Part shown: in pieces, positions 6,250 through 14,087 of the stretch | Layout: each line of letters starts with the position of its first letter | Numbering within the stretch: the first letter of the stretch is position 1 | NCBI GenBank assembly: GCA_905207535.1 | Contig: CAJLLX010000026.1 | Location: 1 to 18,919, forward strand | Length of the DNA: 18,919 nt | Direction of reading: 5' to 3' | From: an uncultured Muribaculaceae bacterium | GTDB lineage: Bacteria; Bacteroidota; Bacteroidia; Bacteroidales; Muribaculaceae | Translations under genes and position numbers: made by a program | Notes under the pieces: model-generated | What the model was told of the DNA's origin: nothing | Seen by the model: the letters and a program-made list of their open reading frames with translations, nothing else | Databases searched by the model: none

Positions 6250-6266
6250 TCTATAGGCTTGATACT

Positions 6267-7175
6267 TTAGGCATTGGCAACGGGTTCAAGCACGCGCAGC
6301 TCGTATTGGCGCGTGCCCATACCGAGCTGCTCGGCATAGTCGAGCAGATGGGTGGCGTTGCGCGACTCCATACGTTCGATAAGGTGCACTTTGCCGGGGT
6401 CGTCGGATTTGTAGACCATGTCCACGCAAGCGCTGTCGAGGGCCACGGGGTCGAGCGAAGCGAGTATGCCGATATCTTTCATCTTGATAGGCTCGGGCTC
6501 GGCCACGCAGTCGCAGTCTACCGACAGATTGTTGGCAACGCTGATAAACAGGATGTTGTCGCCGGCACGATTGAAGACCGATTCGCATGCCTCGGCCATA
6601 GATTCGAGAAAATCGTCCTGCGGCGGCACATTCTCCCAGTCGACAGGCACCTGGTTGGACTGTCCGGCAGTGTGGATCAGCGCTTTACCCTCGGCAGATG
6701 CCATACCGATAGCCACATTTTTCAGCGCACCGCCAAATCCGGCCATGGGATGTCCCTTGAAATGCGAGAGCACCATGGTGAAATCGTAGTTGTGCCAGTT
6801 GCGGCCTACAAGATTGTGCTTCAGGTGCTTGCCGTGGGCCACGGGCAGTTCTATGCTCCCCTGGGCATCCATGATGTCGACCTTGGCGATAGCGGTAAAG
6901 CCATGTTCGGCAGCGGTCTGCATGTGATCGGCCACATTGCAGCGTCGCCCATCATAAGCCGTGTTACATTCCACAATGGTGCCATCTACCAGATGCACAA
7001 GTTTCTTGATCAGATCCACACTCAGATGGTTGGGGTTGCCGGCCTCGCCGGTCGAGAGCTTCACGGCCACGCGGCCTTTGGCCTCGCGTCCCAGCGCACG
7101 GTATACCTGTATAAGATTGTCGGCAGTGATACGCGGGCAAAAATATACAACGGGTTTCTTTTTATTCATATCCAT
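6267..7175 (-). CDS. DUF362 domain protein
   Basis: This 302-residue cytoplasmic protein fits DUF362: an N-terminal VVYFCPRI region, VAVKLSTGEAGNPNHL, IVECNTAYDGRR near residues 87-98, and the conserved segment LSHFKGHPMAGFGGALKNVA in the middle. Many DUF362 proteins carry a C-terminal 4Fe-4S ferredoxin module; here only a Cys-x-Cys (VDCDCVAEP) is seen and no CxxCxxCxxxC, so it is the shorter form. The biochemical role of the family is unsettled, with redox or metal-centre functions proposed. It has its own promoter and is the first gene of a two-gene unit with the P-loop kinase-like protein. The start at MDMNKKK lies about 22 bases after the predicted transcription start; Met3 is equally possible. 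Confidence 0.88.
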   Translation of the reverse strand: MDMNKKKPVVYFCPRITADNLIQVYRALGREAKGRVAVKLSTGEAGNPNHLSVDLIKKLVHLVDGTIVECNTAYDGRRCNVADHMQTAAEHGFTAIAKVDIMDAQGSIELPVAHGKHLKHNLVGRNWHNYDFTMVLSHFKGHPMAGFGGALKNVAIGMASAEGKALIHTAGQSNQVPVDWENVPPQDDFLESMAEACESVFNRAGDNILFISVANNLSVDCDCVAEPEPIKMKDIGILASLDPVALDSACVDMVYKSDDPGKVHLIERMESRNATHLLDYAEQLGMGTRQYELRVLEPVANA

Positions 7176-7202
7176 AACAAATGTCTGTTATTCCGTTTTT
7201 TG

Positions 7203-7233
7203 CAAAAGTAATACTTTTCAAGGAGCTGTCAAA
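7203..7233 (-). promoter_or_regulatory. Promoter of the DUF362-kinase unit
   Basis: On the minus strand TTTG (7230-7233), a 19-base spacer and TACTTTTG (7203-7210) match the Bacteroidota promoter consensus. The predicted start is about 22 bases upstream of the ATG at 7175. Confidence 0.8.
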
Positions 7234-7369
7234 ACCCGCACTCTTTGCAAATTAAAAAATATGCCGGTGTGACCGCCATCTCCAATTGCTATTTGTGCAG
7301 GGAATAGGCTGAAGAGGGGAGCGGTGGAAAAAAATGGGTGGGTGGATGGCATGTTACATAATAATTTTG

Positions 7370-7377
7370 TAACTTTG
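7370..7377 (+). promoter_or_regulatory. Probable -7 box of the pan operon
   Basis: TAACTTTG matches TAnnTTTG. A second match, TAATTTTG, sits directly before it at 7362-7369. No clear TTTG lies about 20 bases upstream of either. Transcription from here would give a leader of roughly 170 bases before panC. Confidence 0.6.
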
Positions 7378-7379
7378 CA

Positions 7380-7554
7380 CCCGCGCATTGCGGGAGATGC
7401 AACGTGGCCGGTTTTCGGCCTGATATGTAGCGTATCCCGGTGCGCGGCAACGGACATTGGAGCTGCAATGGCTGATGCTTTCGGCTTTGTCGGCGAAGCA
7501 TCCCGGGCGCGGCTCCCGTTTGAATTAACGACGAAGAGACTTACAGAAGAAAAA
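7380..7554 (+). promoter_or_regulatory. Structured leader upstream of panC
   Basis: Three local hairpins follow the -7 box: 7380-7394 (CCCGC/GCGGG, 5-base loop), 7406-7420 (GGCCG/CGGCC, GTTTT loop) and 7474-7502 (GATGCTT/AAGCATC plus inner pairs). The leader also contains an 8-codon mini-frame near 7396 (MQRGRFSA). It does not match a riboswitch class that I can recognise. The frame is open in phase with panC, so an N-terminally extended PanC from the ATG at 7468 cannot be excluded. The rest of the 7176-7379 gap holds the two divergent promoters. Confidence 0.4.
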
Positions 7555-8409
7555 ATGGAAGTTATCAGGACTGTCGACGGTTTGCGCAGTTATCTGTCGG
7601 AGGCACGTGCCGCCGGCAAGAGTGTGGGCCTGGTGCCCACGATGGGCGCTCTGCACGCAGGGCACATCTCGCTTGTGAACCGTGCACGCAAGGAAAACGA
7701 TGTGGTGGTGGTGAGCGATTTCGTGAACCCCACGCAATTTAATAACGCGGAAGATCTCGCTACCTATCCGCGCACCGAGGAGGCCGACTGCCGCAAGCTC
7801 GAGGAGGCACATGCCGATGTGGTGTTTATCCCCTCAGTAGAGGAGATGTATCCCGAGCCGGATACCCGAGTGTTCGACCTTGGCGAGGTGGCCGAGGTGA
7901 TGGAGGGCCCGATGCGTCCGGGACACTTCAACGGCGTGGCTCAGGTGGTGAGCAAGCTGTTTGCCTTCGTGGAGCCTACCCGCGCCTATTTCGGCGAGAA
8001 AGATTTCCAGCAGATAGCAGTAATCCGCCGCATGGTGGAGCTTGAGGGCTTCCCCCTCGAGGTGGTCGACTGCCCGATATGCCGCGAGGCCGACGGTCTG
8101 GCCATGAGCAGCCGCAACACACGCCTCACCGCCGAGCAGAGGAGCCTGGCACCTGCCATCTACCGCGCCCTGGCCGAGAGCCGCGACTTTGCCCGCACTC
8201 ACTCGCTGGAGGAGACACGCGCCCATGTGGTCGACGCCATCAACGCCGTAGACCAGATGGAGGTGGAATACTACGAGATTGTGGATCCGCTCACCATGCA
8301 GCCTCTCAAAGAGTGGCCTGCAAAGGGCGATGCGCAGGGATGCATCACCGTGTACTGCGGCAAGGTGCGCCTGATTGACAATATTAAATATCCGAGCCAT
8401 GCTGATTGA
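7555..8409 (+). CDS. panC: Pantothenate synthetase
   Basis: PanC joins pantoate and beta-alanine with ATP to make pantothenate, the coenzyme A precursor, in the cytoplasm. The 284-residue protein shows the family's signature elements: VGLVPTMGALHAGHISLV (the HxGH nucleotide-binding motif, residues about 23-40), FVNPTQFN, RPGHFNGVAQVV, FGEKDFQQI (the KxxQ motif) and READGLAMSSRN. The start at 7555 (MEVIRTVDGLRSYL) agrees with the usual N-terminus and length; the frame is open much further upstream, but that part has no family resemblance. It overlaps panD by 11 bases, indicating coupled translation, so both enzymes of the beta-alanine branch are made together. Confidence 0.97.
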   Translation: MEVIRTVDGLRSYLSEARAAGKSVGLVPTMGALHAGHISLVNRARKENDVVVVSDFVNPTQFNNAEDLATYPRTEEADCRKLEEAHADVVFIPSVEEMYPEPDTRVFDLGEVAEVMEGPMRPGHFNGVAQVVSKLFAFVEPTRAYFGEKDFQQIAVIRRMVELEGFPLEVVDCPICREADGLAMSSRNTRLTAEQRSLAPAIYRALAESRDFARTHSLEETRAHVVDAINAVDQMEVEYYEIVDPLTMQPLKEWPAKGDAQGCITVYCGKVRLIDNIKYPSHAD

Positions 8410-8749
8410 GGTACTGAAATCCAAGATCCATCGCGTGAGCGTCACCCAGGCGCGCCTCGACTATATCGGCAGCATCACCATCGACGAGGATCTGATGGAC
8501 GCTGCGGGGATCATCGCCGGCGAGCATGTCTACATCGTGGATAATAACAACGGCGAGCGGCTCGAGACCTACGCCATCCCCGGCGAGCGCGGCAGCGGCG
8601 TGATATGCCTCAACGGCGCAGCAGCCCGCAAGGTGCAGCCAGGCGATGTGGTGATCATCATGGCTTATGCCTCGATGACTCCCGAGGAGGCCCGCGGCTT
8701 CAAGCCGAGCGTCATTTTTCCCGACACAGCTACCAACCGACTTTTATAA
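8399..8749 (+). CDS. panD: Aspartate 1-decarboxylase precursor
   Basis: PanD decarboxylates L-aspartate to beta-alanine, the substrate of PanC. The 116-residue proenzyme is the usual length. It carries the self-cleavage site Gly24-Ser25 (YIGSITID), which generates the pyruvoyl cofactor at Ser25, and the conserved Lys9, Arg54, Thr57 and Tyr58. The ATG at 8399 gives exactly this canonical numbering; an upstream TTG in the same frame would add eight residues and is unlikely. The start lies inside panC, with an 11-base overlap. No separate PanZ-like maturation factor is seen in the window. Confidence 0.97.
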   Translation: MLIEVLKSKIHRVSVTQARLDYIGSITIDEDLMDAAGIIAGEHVYIVDNNNGERLETYAIPGERGSGVICLNGAAARKVQPGDVVIIMAYASMTPEEARGFKPSVIFPDTATNRLL

Positions 8750-8810
8750 TATACTGAATATGTTATGAGGTCCCCACAGTTTGAGGCCTCACATACAACA
8801 CGATACAAGC

Positions 8811-10148
8811 ATGTTTGAGAATCTAACCGAGAAACTCGAGAGAAGTTTTAAGATACTTAAAGGCCAGGGCAAGATTACCGAAATCAATGTGGCCGAGACC
8901 CTGAAAGATGTGCGCCGCGCACTGCTTGACGCCGACGTCAACTACAAGGTGGCCAAAAATTTCACCGATACCGTCAAGGCCAAAGCGCTCGGACAGAATG
9001 TGATCAACGCCGTCAAGCCTCAGGAGCTGATGGTGAAGATCGTCCACGACGAGCTGGTGCAGCTGATGGGCGGCGACACCGCACAGGTGAACCTCTCGGG
9101 CAACCCCACGGTGATCCTCATGTCGGGTCTTCAGGGCTCGGGTAAAACCACCTTCTCGGGCAAGCTTGCCAAGAAATTCAAGAGCGAGAAGGGCAAGCGC
9201 CCGCTGCTGGTGGCATGCGACGTCTACCGCCCCGCCGCCATAGAGCAGCTTCAGGTGCTGGCACAGCAGATCGATGTGCCCGTCTACACCGAGCCGGGCA
9301 ACACCGACCCCGTGGAGATAGCCCGCAACGCCATAGAGCATGCCAAGCGCAATAATCTCGACCTTGTCATCGTCGATACCGCCGGCCGTCTTGCCGTAGA
9401 CGAGCAGATGATGAACGAGATCGCCGCCATAAAGAAGGCCATCAAGCCGCAGGAGACCCTCTTCGTGGTCGACTCGATGACCGGTCAGGACGCCGTCAAC
9501 ACCGCCAAGGAGTTCAACGACCGCCTCGACTTCGACGGAGTGGTGCTCACCAAGCTCGACGGCGATACCCGCGGCGGTGCCGCGCTCTCCATCCGCACCG
9601 TTGTCACCAAGCCGATCAAGTTTGTCGGTACGGGCGAGAAACTTGATGCGCTCGACTACTTCCACCCGGCCCGTATGGCCGACCGTATCCTCGGCATGGG
9701 CGATATCGTGTCGCTCGTGGAGAAGGCTCAGCAGCAGTTCGACGAGAAGAAAGCCCGCGAGCTGCAGCGCAAGATCGCCAAAAACGAGTTCAACTTCAAC
9801 GACTTCCTCGGCCAGATACAGCAGATCAAGAAGATGGGCAATCTGAAGGATCTCGCCGCCATGATCCCCGGCGTGGGTAAAGCGCTGAAAGATGTGGAGA
9901 TCGACGACAACGCCTTCAAGGGTATCGAGGCCATCATCAGCTCCATGACCGAAAAGGAGCGTGTGAATCCGCAGATTATCAACGGATCGCGCCGCAAGCG
10001 TATCGCCGCCGGTTCGGGCACATCGCTGCAGGAGGTCAACCGCCTGCTCACCCAGTTTGAGCAGACCCGCAAGGTGATGAAAGCCGCCACCTCGATGAAA
10101 AATCCGATGCAGATGATGCGCCAGATGCGCCAGATGCGCCGTCGCTGA
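8811..10148 (+). CDS. ffh: Signal recognition particle protein Ffh
   Basis: Ffh is the GTPase that binds 4.5S RNA and signal sequences of nascent membrane proteins and docks them on FtsY. The 445-residue protein has the helical N domain (residues about 1-95), the G domain with GLQGSGKTT (G1, about 106-114), DVYRPAA, DTAGR (G3, about 189) and TKLDGDTRGG (G4), then the M domain containing SRRKRIAAGSG (RNA-binding) and a Met-rich end (MQMMRQMRQMRRR). The start at MFENLTEKLERSF is the family norm; an in-frame upstream ATG at 8781 adds ten residues without homology. It follows panD by 61 bases and precedes folD by 50 bases, with no visible terminator between them. Confidence 0.97.
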   Translation: MFENLTEKLERSFKILKGQGKITEINVAETLKDVRRALLDADVNYKVAKNFTDTVKAKALGQNVINAVKPQELMVKIVHDELVQLMGGDTAQVNLSGNPTVILMSGLQGSGKTTFSGKLAKKFKSEKGKRPLLVACDVYRPAAIEQLQVLAQQIDVPVYTEPGNTDPVEIARNAIEHAKRNNLDLVIVDTAGRLAVDEQMMNEIAAIKKAIKPQETLFVVDSMTGQDAVNTAKEFNDRLDFDGVVLTKLDGDTRGGAALSIRTVVTKPIKFVGTGEKLDALDYFHPARMADRILGMGDIVSLVEKAQQQFDEKKARELQRKIAKNEFNFNDFLGQIQQIKKMGNLKDLAAMIPGVGKALKDVEIDDNAFKGIEAIISSMTEKERVNPQIINGSRRKRIAAGSGTSLQEVNRLLTQFEQTRKVMKAATSMKNPMQMMRQMRQMRRR

Positions 10149-10198
10149 GACCGATAGCCCCCTCCACGACATCACATTACATATATCCCATACATCCT

Positions 10199-11080
10199 AT
10201 GCAACTTATCGACGGAAAGAAGGTAGCATCCGAGATCAAGCAGGAGATCGCAGCCGAAGTAGAGCAGATGCTGGCCGAAGGGCGCCGGCGTCCTCACCTT
10301 GCTGCCATCCTCGTGGGCCACGACGGAGGCAGCGAGACCTATGTAGCCAACAAAGTGAAAGCCTGCGAGGTATGCGGCTTCACCTCCACCCTCATCCGCT
10401 TTGAGGACGATGTCACCGAGGAGCGCTTGCTCGAGGAGATAAAGAAGCTCAACGAAAACCCCGAGGTCGACGGCTTCATAGTGCAGCTCCCCCTGCCGCG
10501 CCACATCTCGGAGCAGAAGCTCATCGAGGCTATCGACTACCGCAAGGATGTCGACGGATTTCATCCCATCAACGTCGGACGCATGTCTATCGGGCTTCCC
10601 TGCTTCCGCAGCGCCACTCCCGCCGGCATCATGATGCTGCTTGAGCGCTACGGGGTAGAGACCTCCGGCGCCAACTGCGTGGTGCTCGGTCGCAGCAATA
10701 TCGTGGGCAAGCCTGTGGCCACGCTCATGATGCAGAAAGCCGCTCCGGGCAACGCCACCGTCACCGTGTGCCACCGCGACACCCGCAACCTCAAAGAGAT
10801 ATGCCGCCAGGCCGACATCATCATCGCCGCCATGGGGCGCCCCGAATCGGTTACAGCCGATATGGTCAAGGAGGGCGCCACGGTGATCGACGTGGGAACC
10901 ACCCGCGTGCCCGATGCCTCGCGCAAGAGCGGTTTCCGCCTCTGCGGCGATGTGAAATTCGACGAGGTAGCCCCGAAGTGCGCCTTTATCACCCCCGTGC
11001 CGGGCGGCGTAGGTCCCATGACCATCGTGTCGCTGATGCGCAACACCCTGCTCGCCGCCAAGGGAGAGATATACAAATAA
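10199..11080 (+). CDS. folD: Methylene-THF dehydrogenase/cyclohydrolase FolD
   Basis: FolD is bifunctional: it oxidises 5,10-methylene-tetrahydrofolate with NADP and hydrolyses the methenyl product to 10-formyl-THF, which feeds purine and formyl-Met synthesis. The 293-residue length is normal. Visible elements are the catalytic YxxxK (Tyr48, Lys52 in ETYVANKVKACE), DGFIVQLPLP, KDVDGFHPINVG, the dinucleotide-binding GRSNIVGKP and the C-terminal TPVPGGVGPMT. It lies between ffh and the CapA-family gene with short gaps, in a probable operon of unrelated housekeeping functions. Confidence 0.97.
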   Translation: MQLIDGKKVASEIKQEIAAEVEQMLAEGRRRPHLAAILVGHDGGSETYVANKVKACEVCGFTSTLIRFEDDVTEERLLEEIKKLNENPEVDGFIVQLPLPRHISEQKLIEAIDYRKDVDGFHPINVGRMSIGLPCFRSATPAGIMMLLERYGVETSGANCVVLGRSNIVGKPVATLMMQKAAPGNATVTVCHRDTRNLKEICRQADIIIAAMGRPESVTADMVKEGATVIDVGTTRVPDASRKSGFRLCGDVKFDEVAPKCAFITPVPGGVGPMTIVSLMRNTLLAAKGEIYK

Positions 11081-11121
11081 GAGACAACACGCTGTGGCTG
11101 TGCCGCATATGATCTGAGGCT

Positions 11122-12147
11122 ATGGCAGAAGCTATAATGGCGATAGTAATGAATCTCACCCTGGCTATGACCGGAGCGAGTGAAGCCACATTGCTTTTCG
11201 CCGGCGATGCCATGATGCATCAGGCGCAGCTCGATGCCGCCCTGGCTCGCGGCCAAGGGCACAGCTACGATTACGGCGATTGCTTCACACCTGTCAGCCG
11301 GACTATTGGCGAAGCCGACTATGCCGTAGTGAATCTCGAAACCCCTCTGGGCTATGACGGTTTTACCGGCTATCCATGCTTCTGCGCCCCGACGGCCTAT
11401 GCCGAAGCGCTCCGCGAGGCGGGCTTCGATCTTTTTCTCACGGCCAACAACCACACCCTCGACCGCCGCGATAAGGGTCTGAAACTCACCGTGCACCTGC
11501 TCGACAGCCTCGGCATACCGCATATCGGCACCTACACTTCTGCCGCCGAGCGCCGCAAACGCCTGCCTAAGATAGTGGATGTCAACGGTTTCCGTATCGC
11601 AATGCTCAACTACACTTATGGCACCAACGGTTTTGAGGTGCGCTCCGATGCCGTAGTCGATTACATCGACAAGGCACAGATCAAGGCTGACATCGACTCG
11701 GCTCGCGCTGCCGGCGCCGAACTGGTGTGCGCCGCCATGCACTGGGGGTTAGAGTATAAGTTGCTGCCGTCGGACCATCAGAAGCGCCTGGCCTCGTGGC
11801 TCATAGACAATGGCGTGGATATGGTGATAGGCGGACATCCGCATGTGGTGCAGCCGATGGAGCTGCGCACCGACTCCACCACCGGACGCCGAAAAGTGGT
11901 GGTGTATTCGCTCGGCAACTTTATCTCCAACATGAAAACCCGCGACACGCGCGGCGGAGCCTTCGCCAAGGTGAAACTCAAGCGCGATAGCGCCGGTAAC
12001 GCGCTGATAGATACGGCTTTCGTGCAGTTGCATTTCACTGTACCTCCGCGCGGCAACAGCAGTCGCAATTTTGTGGTCTATCCCATCGACAGCGTGCCCG
12101 CGGCGTGGCGCGGAGCCGCCGAGGCCTTCCGCAAAGCTCTCAAATGA
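11122..12147 (+). CDS. CapA-family (PGA_cap) metallophosphatase-like protein
   Basis: This 341-residue protein belongs to the CapA/PGA_cap family, a calcineurin-like metallophosphoesterase fold named after a poly-gamma-glutamate capsule protein. Motifs include LLFAGDAMMH (metal-binding Asp29), VVNLETPLG, LTANNHTLDRRDKG (Asn-His), AAMHWGLEY, VIGGHPHVVQ (His pair) and VVYSLGNFIS. The first 20 residues are mildly hydrophobic (AIMAIVMNLTLAMTGAS) and could be a weak signal peptide, though basic residues are absent, so location is uncertain. No capB/capC or pgs genes are nearby, making capsule synthesis unlikely; a generic cell-envelope phosphatase role is inference. Several in-frame Met codons near the start make the exact N-terminus uncertain. 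It is the last gene of the pan-ffh-folD row and converges with pgeF. Confidence 0.9.
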   Translation: MAEAIMAIVMNLTLAMTGASEATLLFAGDAMMHQAQLDAALARGQGHSYDYGDCFTPVSRTIGEADYAVVNLETPLGYDGFTGYPCFCAPTAYAEALREAGFDLFLTANNHTLDRRDKGLKLTVHLLDSLGIPHIGTYTSAAERRKRLPKIVDVNGFRIAMLNYTYGTNGFEVRSDAVVDYIDKAQIKADIDSARAAGAELVCAAMHWGLEYKLLPSDHQKRLASWLIDNGVDMVIGGHPHVVQPMELRTDSTTGRRKVVVYSLGNFISNMKTRDTRGGAFAKVKLKRDSAGNALIDTAFVQLHFTVPPRGNSSRNFVVYPIDSVPAAWRGAAEAFRKALK

Positions 12148-12198
12148 GCATCCCGCTCTATTTCAAAATTATATATTCCTATTCCAGCCTAATGCCTT

Positions 12199-12945
12199 CT
12201 ATTTCAGCATTATAAACGAATAATTCCGGCCGGAGTTGATCCCCAATCGCCGGGCGGAGAAGTATCGCCGGGGGTTGCAGCGGGTGCAAGCTCCTGTCAG
12301 AGTGATGTTTGCGTCATGCAATCCGGCTTCCATGAGAGCTTCGCGGGCAAACTGAGGCAAATTTACATGCGGTTTTGACCCCGGAATGCGCTTGACACAA
12401 GAGGCCGGAAACTGCTCAGCCACCTCTTCGCCCACCTCGAAACAGTCGACGCATATCGCCGGGCAGACTATCGCCCGAATCCTCGCTGCCGATGCTCCGA
12501 CGGCCTCCATTGCCTTGATTGTATCGCCTAAAATTCCCTTCACAGCGCCGCGCCATCCGGCATGTGCCGCTGCTATCACCTCCGCCTCCTCGTCGTAGAG
12601 AAGCACGGGCAGACAGTCGGCGGTGTTGACCCCGATTACTGCGCCGTGCATGGTGGTGACGATGGCATCCACGCTATCAGGCCTCGTGTCGTCGGCATTC
12701 TCCTCCGTAAGCGTCAGCACGCGGGTGCTGTGGGTCTGCCGCGGCACATAAAGGCGGCTCTCTTCGATGCCGAAGCGGCGGCAAAGCTCCGCGCGGCATG
12801 CGGCGATCTGCTCAGGGGTGTCGCCGGTGTAGTGGCAGAGCGAGAAACCGCTGTAGGGGTTGGCGTCGGCGGCGCTGTCGCCGCGCTGAGTGGTTGCGGC
12901 CACCATTACGGGCGTTTCTTTGAGTATTATGAAGGGCGATTGCAT
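12199..12945 (-). CDS. pgeF: Peptidoglycan editing factor PgeF (multicopper/laccase-domain family)
   Basis: This 248-residue protein is the YfiH/DUF152 family, once called polyphenol oxidase and now known in E. coli as PgeF, which prevents misincorporation of L-Ser into peptidoglycan precursors; purine nucleoside phosphorylase activity is reported for relatives. The metal ligands are visible: His72 in RQTHSTRV, Cys111 in NTADCLP and His128 in AAAHAGWRG. The conserved end CTRCNPRRYFSARR is also present. Length and start (MQSPFIILK) are normal. It is divergently transcribed from nadC, with overlapping promoter regions in 12946-13068, and converges with the CapA-family gene, leaving a 51-base gap. 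Confidence 0.93.
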   Translation of the reverse strand: MQSPFIILKETPVMVAATTQRGDSAADANPYSGFSLCHYTGDTPEQIAACRAELCRRFGIEESRLYVPRQTHSTRVLTLTEENADDTRPDSVDAIVTTMHGAVIGVNTADCLPVLLYDEEAEVIAAAHAGWRGAVKGILGDTIKAMEAVGASAARIRAIVCPAICVDCFEVGEEVAEQFPASCVKRIPGSKPHVNLPQFAREALMEAGLHDANITLTGACTRCNPRRYFSARRLGINSGRNYSFIMLK

Positions 12946-12976
12946 CTCGGTGGGGTATTGAAAAAGTGAGGCACTG

Positions 12977-12984
12977 CAAAGTTA
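12977..12984 (-). promoter_or_regulatory. Probable -7 box of pgeF
   Basis: On the minus strand this is TAACTTTG, a full TAnnTTTG match 31 bases upstream of the pgeF start. A TTTG at 13010-13013 (minus) lies 25 bases further up, longer than usual, so the -33 part is weak. Confidence 0.6.
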
Positions 12985-13005
12985 ATGCTTTATCGCGTTT
13001 TGGCG

Positions 13006-13037
13006 GTTGCAAAAGTGAGGTAAGTTAGCTAACTTTG
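13006..13037 (+). promoter_or_regulatory. Promoter of nadC with overlapping palindrome
   Basis: GTTG at 13006-13009, a 20-base spacer and TAACTTTG at 13030-13037 match the Bacteroidota consensus. A 14-base perfect palindrome, AAGTTAGCTAACTT (13022-13035), overlaps the spacer and the -7 box, as expected for a repressor operator, although the repressor is unknown. Confidence 0.75.
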
Positions 13038-13068
13038 CATCTGCAACCAACAAAAACGGAAAATCGAT

Positions 13069-13968
13069 ATGAAAACTCGCGACGAACTGATTGACGACCT
13101 TCTCACCCTCGCTTTTGCCGAGGATGTGGGCGATGGCGATGCCACCACGCTTTCCACCATTCCGGCTGAGGAGATGGGCCGTCAGCAGCTGATAGTTAAG
13201 GAGGAAGGTATATTGGCCGGGGTAGATGTGGCCCGGATGGTATTTGAGAAATTCGACCCCTCGCTCAAGATGACGGTATACATCCACGACGGCGCCCATG
13301 TGCGTCCCGGCGACGTGGCCTTTGTGGTGGAGGGTCCGGTGCGTTCGCTGCTGCAGACCGAGCGCGTGATGCTCAACATCATGCAGCGCATGAGCGGTGT
13401 GGCCACCATGACCGCCAAATATCAGAGTTGCCTCGAGGGGCTGCACACCAAGGTGCTCGACACCCGCAAGACCACTCCCGGCATGCGCATGCTCGAAAAA
13501 GAGGCGGTGAAGATCGGAGGAGGGTGCAACCACCGCATCGGTCTGTTCGACATGATTCTCATCAAGGACAACCACGTGGACTTCGCCGGAGGTATCCCTC
13601 AGGCCGTAAAGGCCGCCAAAGACTGGTGCAAGGCCAACGGCAAAGACCTGCAGATAGAGCAGGAGGTGCGCAACACCGAGGAGATTGACCAGGCGCTCCG
13701 TGCCGGCGTAGACCGCATCATGCTCGACAATTTCACTCCCGAGCGCACCCGCGAGGCTGTGGCCCATATCCGCGCTTACGAGGCTCCGGCCGAGGCGCTT
13801 GCCGCCGATCCGCATGTGCACAATGGCAAGGATGTGGAGATCGAGTCGTCGGGAGGCATCACCCTCGACACCCTCCGCGCCTACGGCGAGTGTGGCGTAG
13901 ATTTCATCTCGGTAGGTGCGCTCACACATTCGGTGAAAGGCCTGGATATGAGCTTCAAGGCTTGCTGA
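13069..13968 (+). CDS. nadC: Nicotinate-nucleotide pyrophosphorylase (carboxylating)
   Basis: NadC converts quinolinate and PRPP to nicotinate mononucleotide with CO2 release, the step where de novo NAD synthesis joins the common path. The 299-residue protein shows DTRKTTPGMRMLEKEAVKIG (substrate-binding Arg/Lys), GGCNHRIGLFDMILIKDNH, EQEVRNTEE, IMLDNFTPE and the C-terminal phosphate-binding ESSGGIT and ISVGALTHSV. It lacks nadA/nadB neighbours here. It has its own promoter and a strong terminator, so it is a single-gene transcription unit, divergent from pgeF. Confidence 0.97.
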   Translation: MKTRDELIDDLLTLAFAEDVGDGDATTLSTIPAEEMGRQQLIVKEEGILAGVDVARMVFEKFDPSLKMTVYIHDGAHVRPGDVAFVVEGPVRSLLQTERVMLNIMQRMSGVATMTAKYQSCLEGLHTKVLDTRKTTPGMRMLEKEAVKIGGGCNHRIGLFDMILIKDNHVDFAGGIPQAVKAAKDWCKANGKDLQIEQEVRNTEEIDQALRAGVDRIMLDNFTPERTREAVAHIRAYEAPAEALAADPHVHNGKDVEIESSGGITLDTLRAYGECGVDFISVGALTHSVKGLDMSFKAC

Positions 13969-13987
13969 CAGCGAGTTAGTACATAAG

Positions 13988-14050
13988 ATACAGCTGCGGC
14001 TGACATGAGCGGACGATTTCCGGCGCATGTCAGCCGCAGCTGTATTTTTT
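13988..14050 (+). terminator. Strong intrinsic terminator of nadC
   Basis: A perfect 20-base stem (13988-14007 with 14026-14045) starts ATACAGCTGCGG and closes around an 18-base loop. A run of T ends at 14050. The U-tract is on the plus-strand side only, so it ends nadC transcription; 37 bases further on lies the end of the convergent HAD gene. Confidence 0.92.
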
Positions 14051-14087
14051 CCCGTAAGAGCAGGGGAGCGGGGGAGCCTCAGGCGGA

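Noticed and set aside
7324..7554. N-terminal extension of PanC
   Set aside because: Open in phase but without PanC homology, and it would begin upstream of the likely promoter; the start at 7555 matches the family.
8823..10175. 450-codon minus-strand frame opposite ffh
   Set aside because: Shadow of the highly conserved ffh gene; His/Leu-rich translation without family features.
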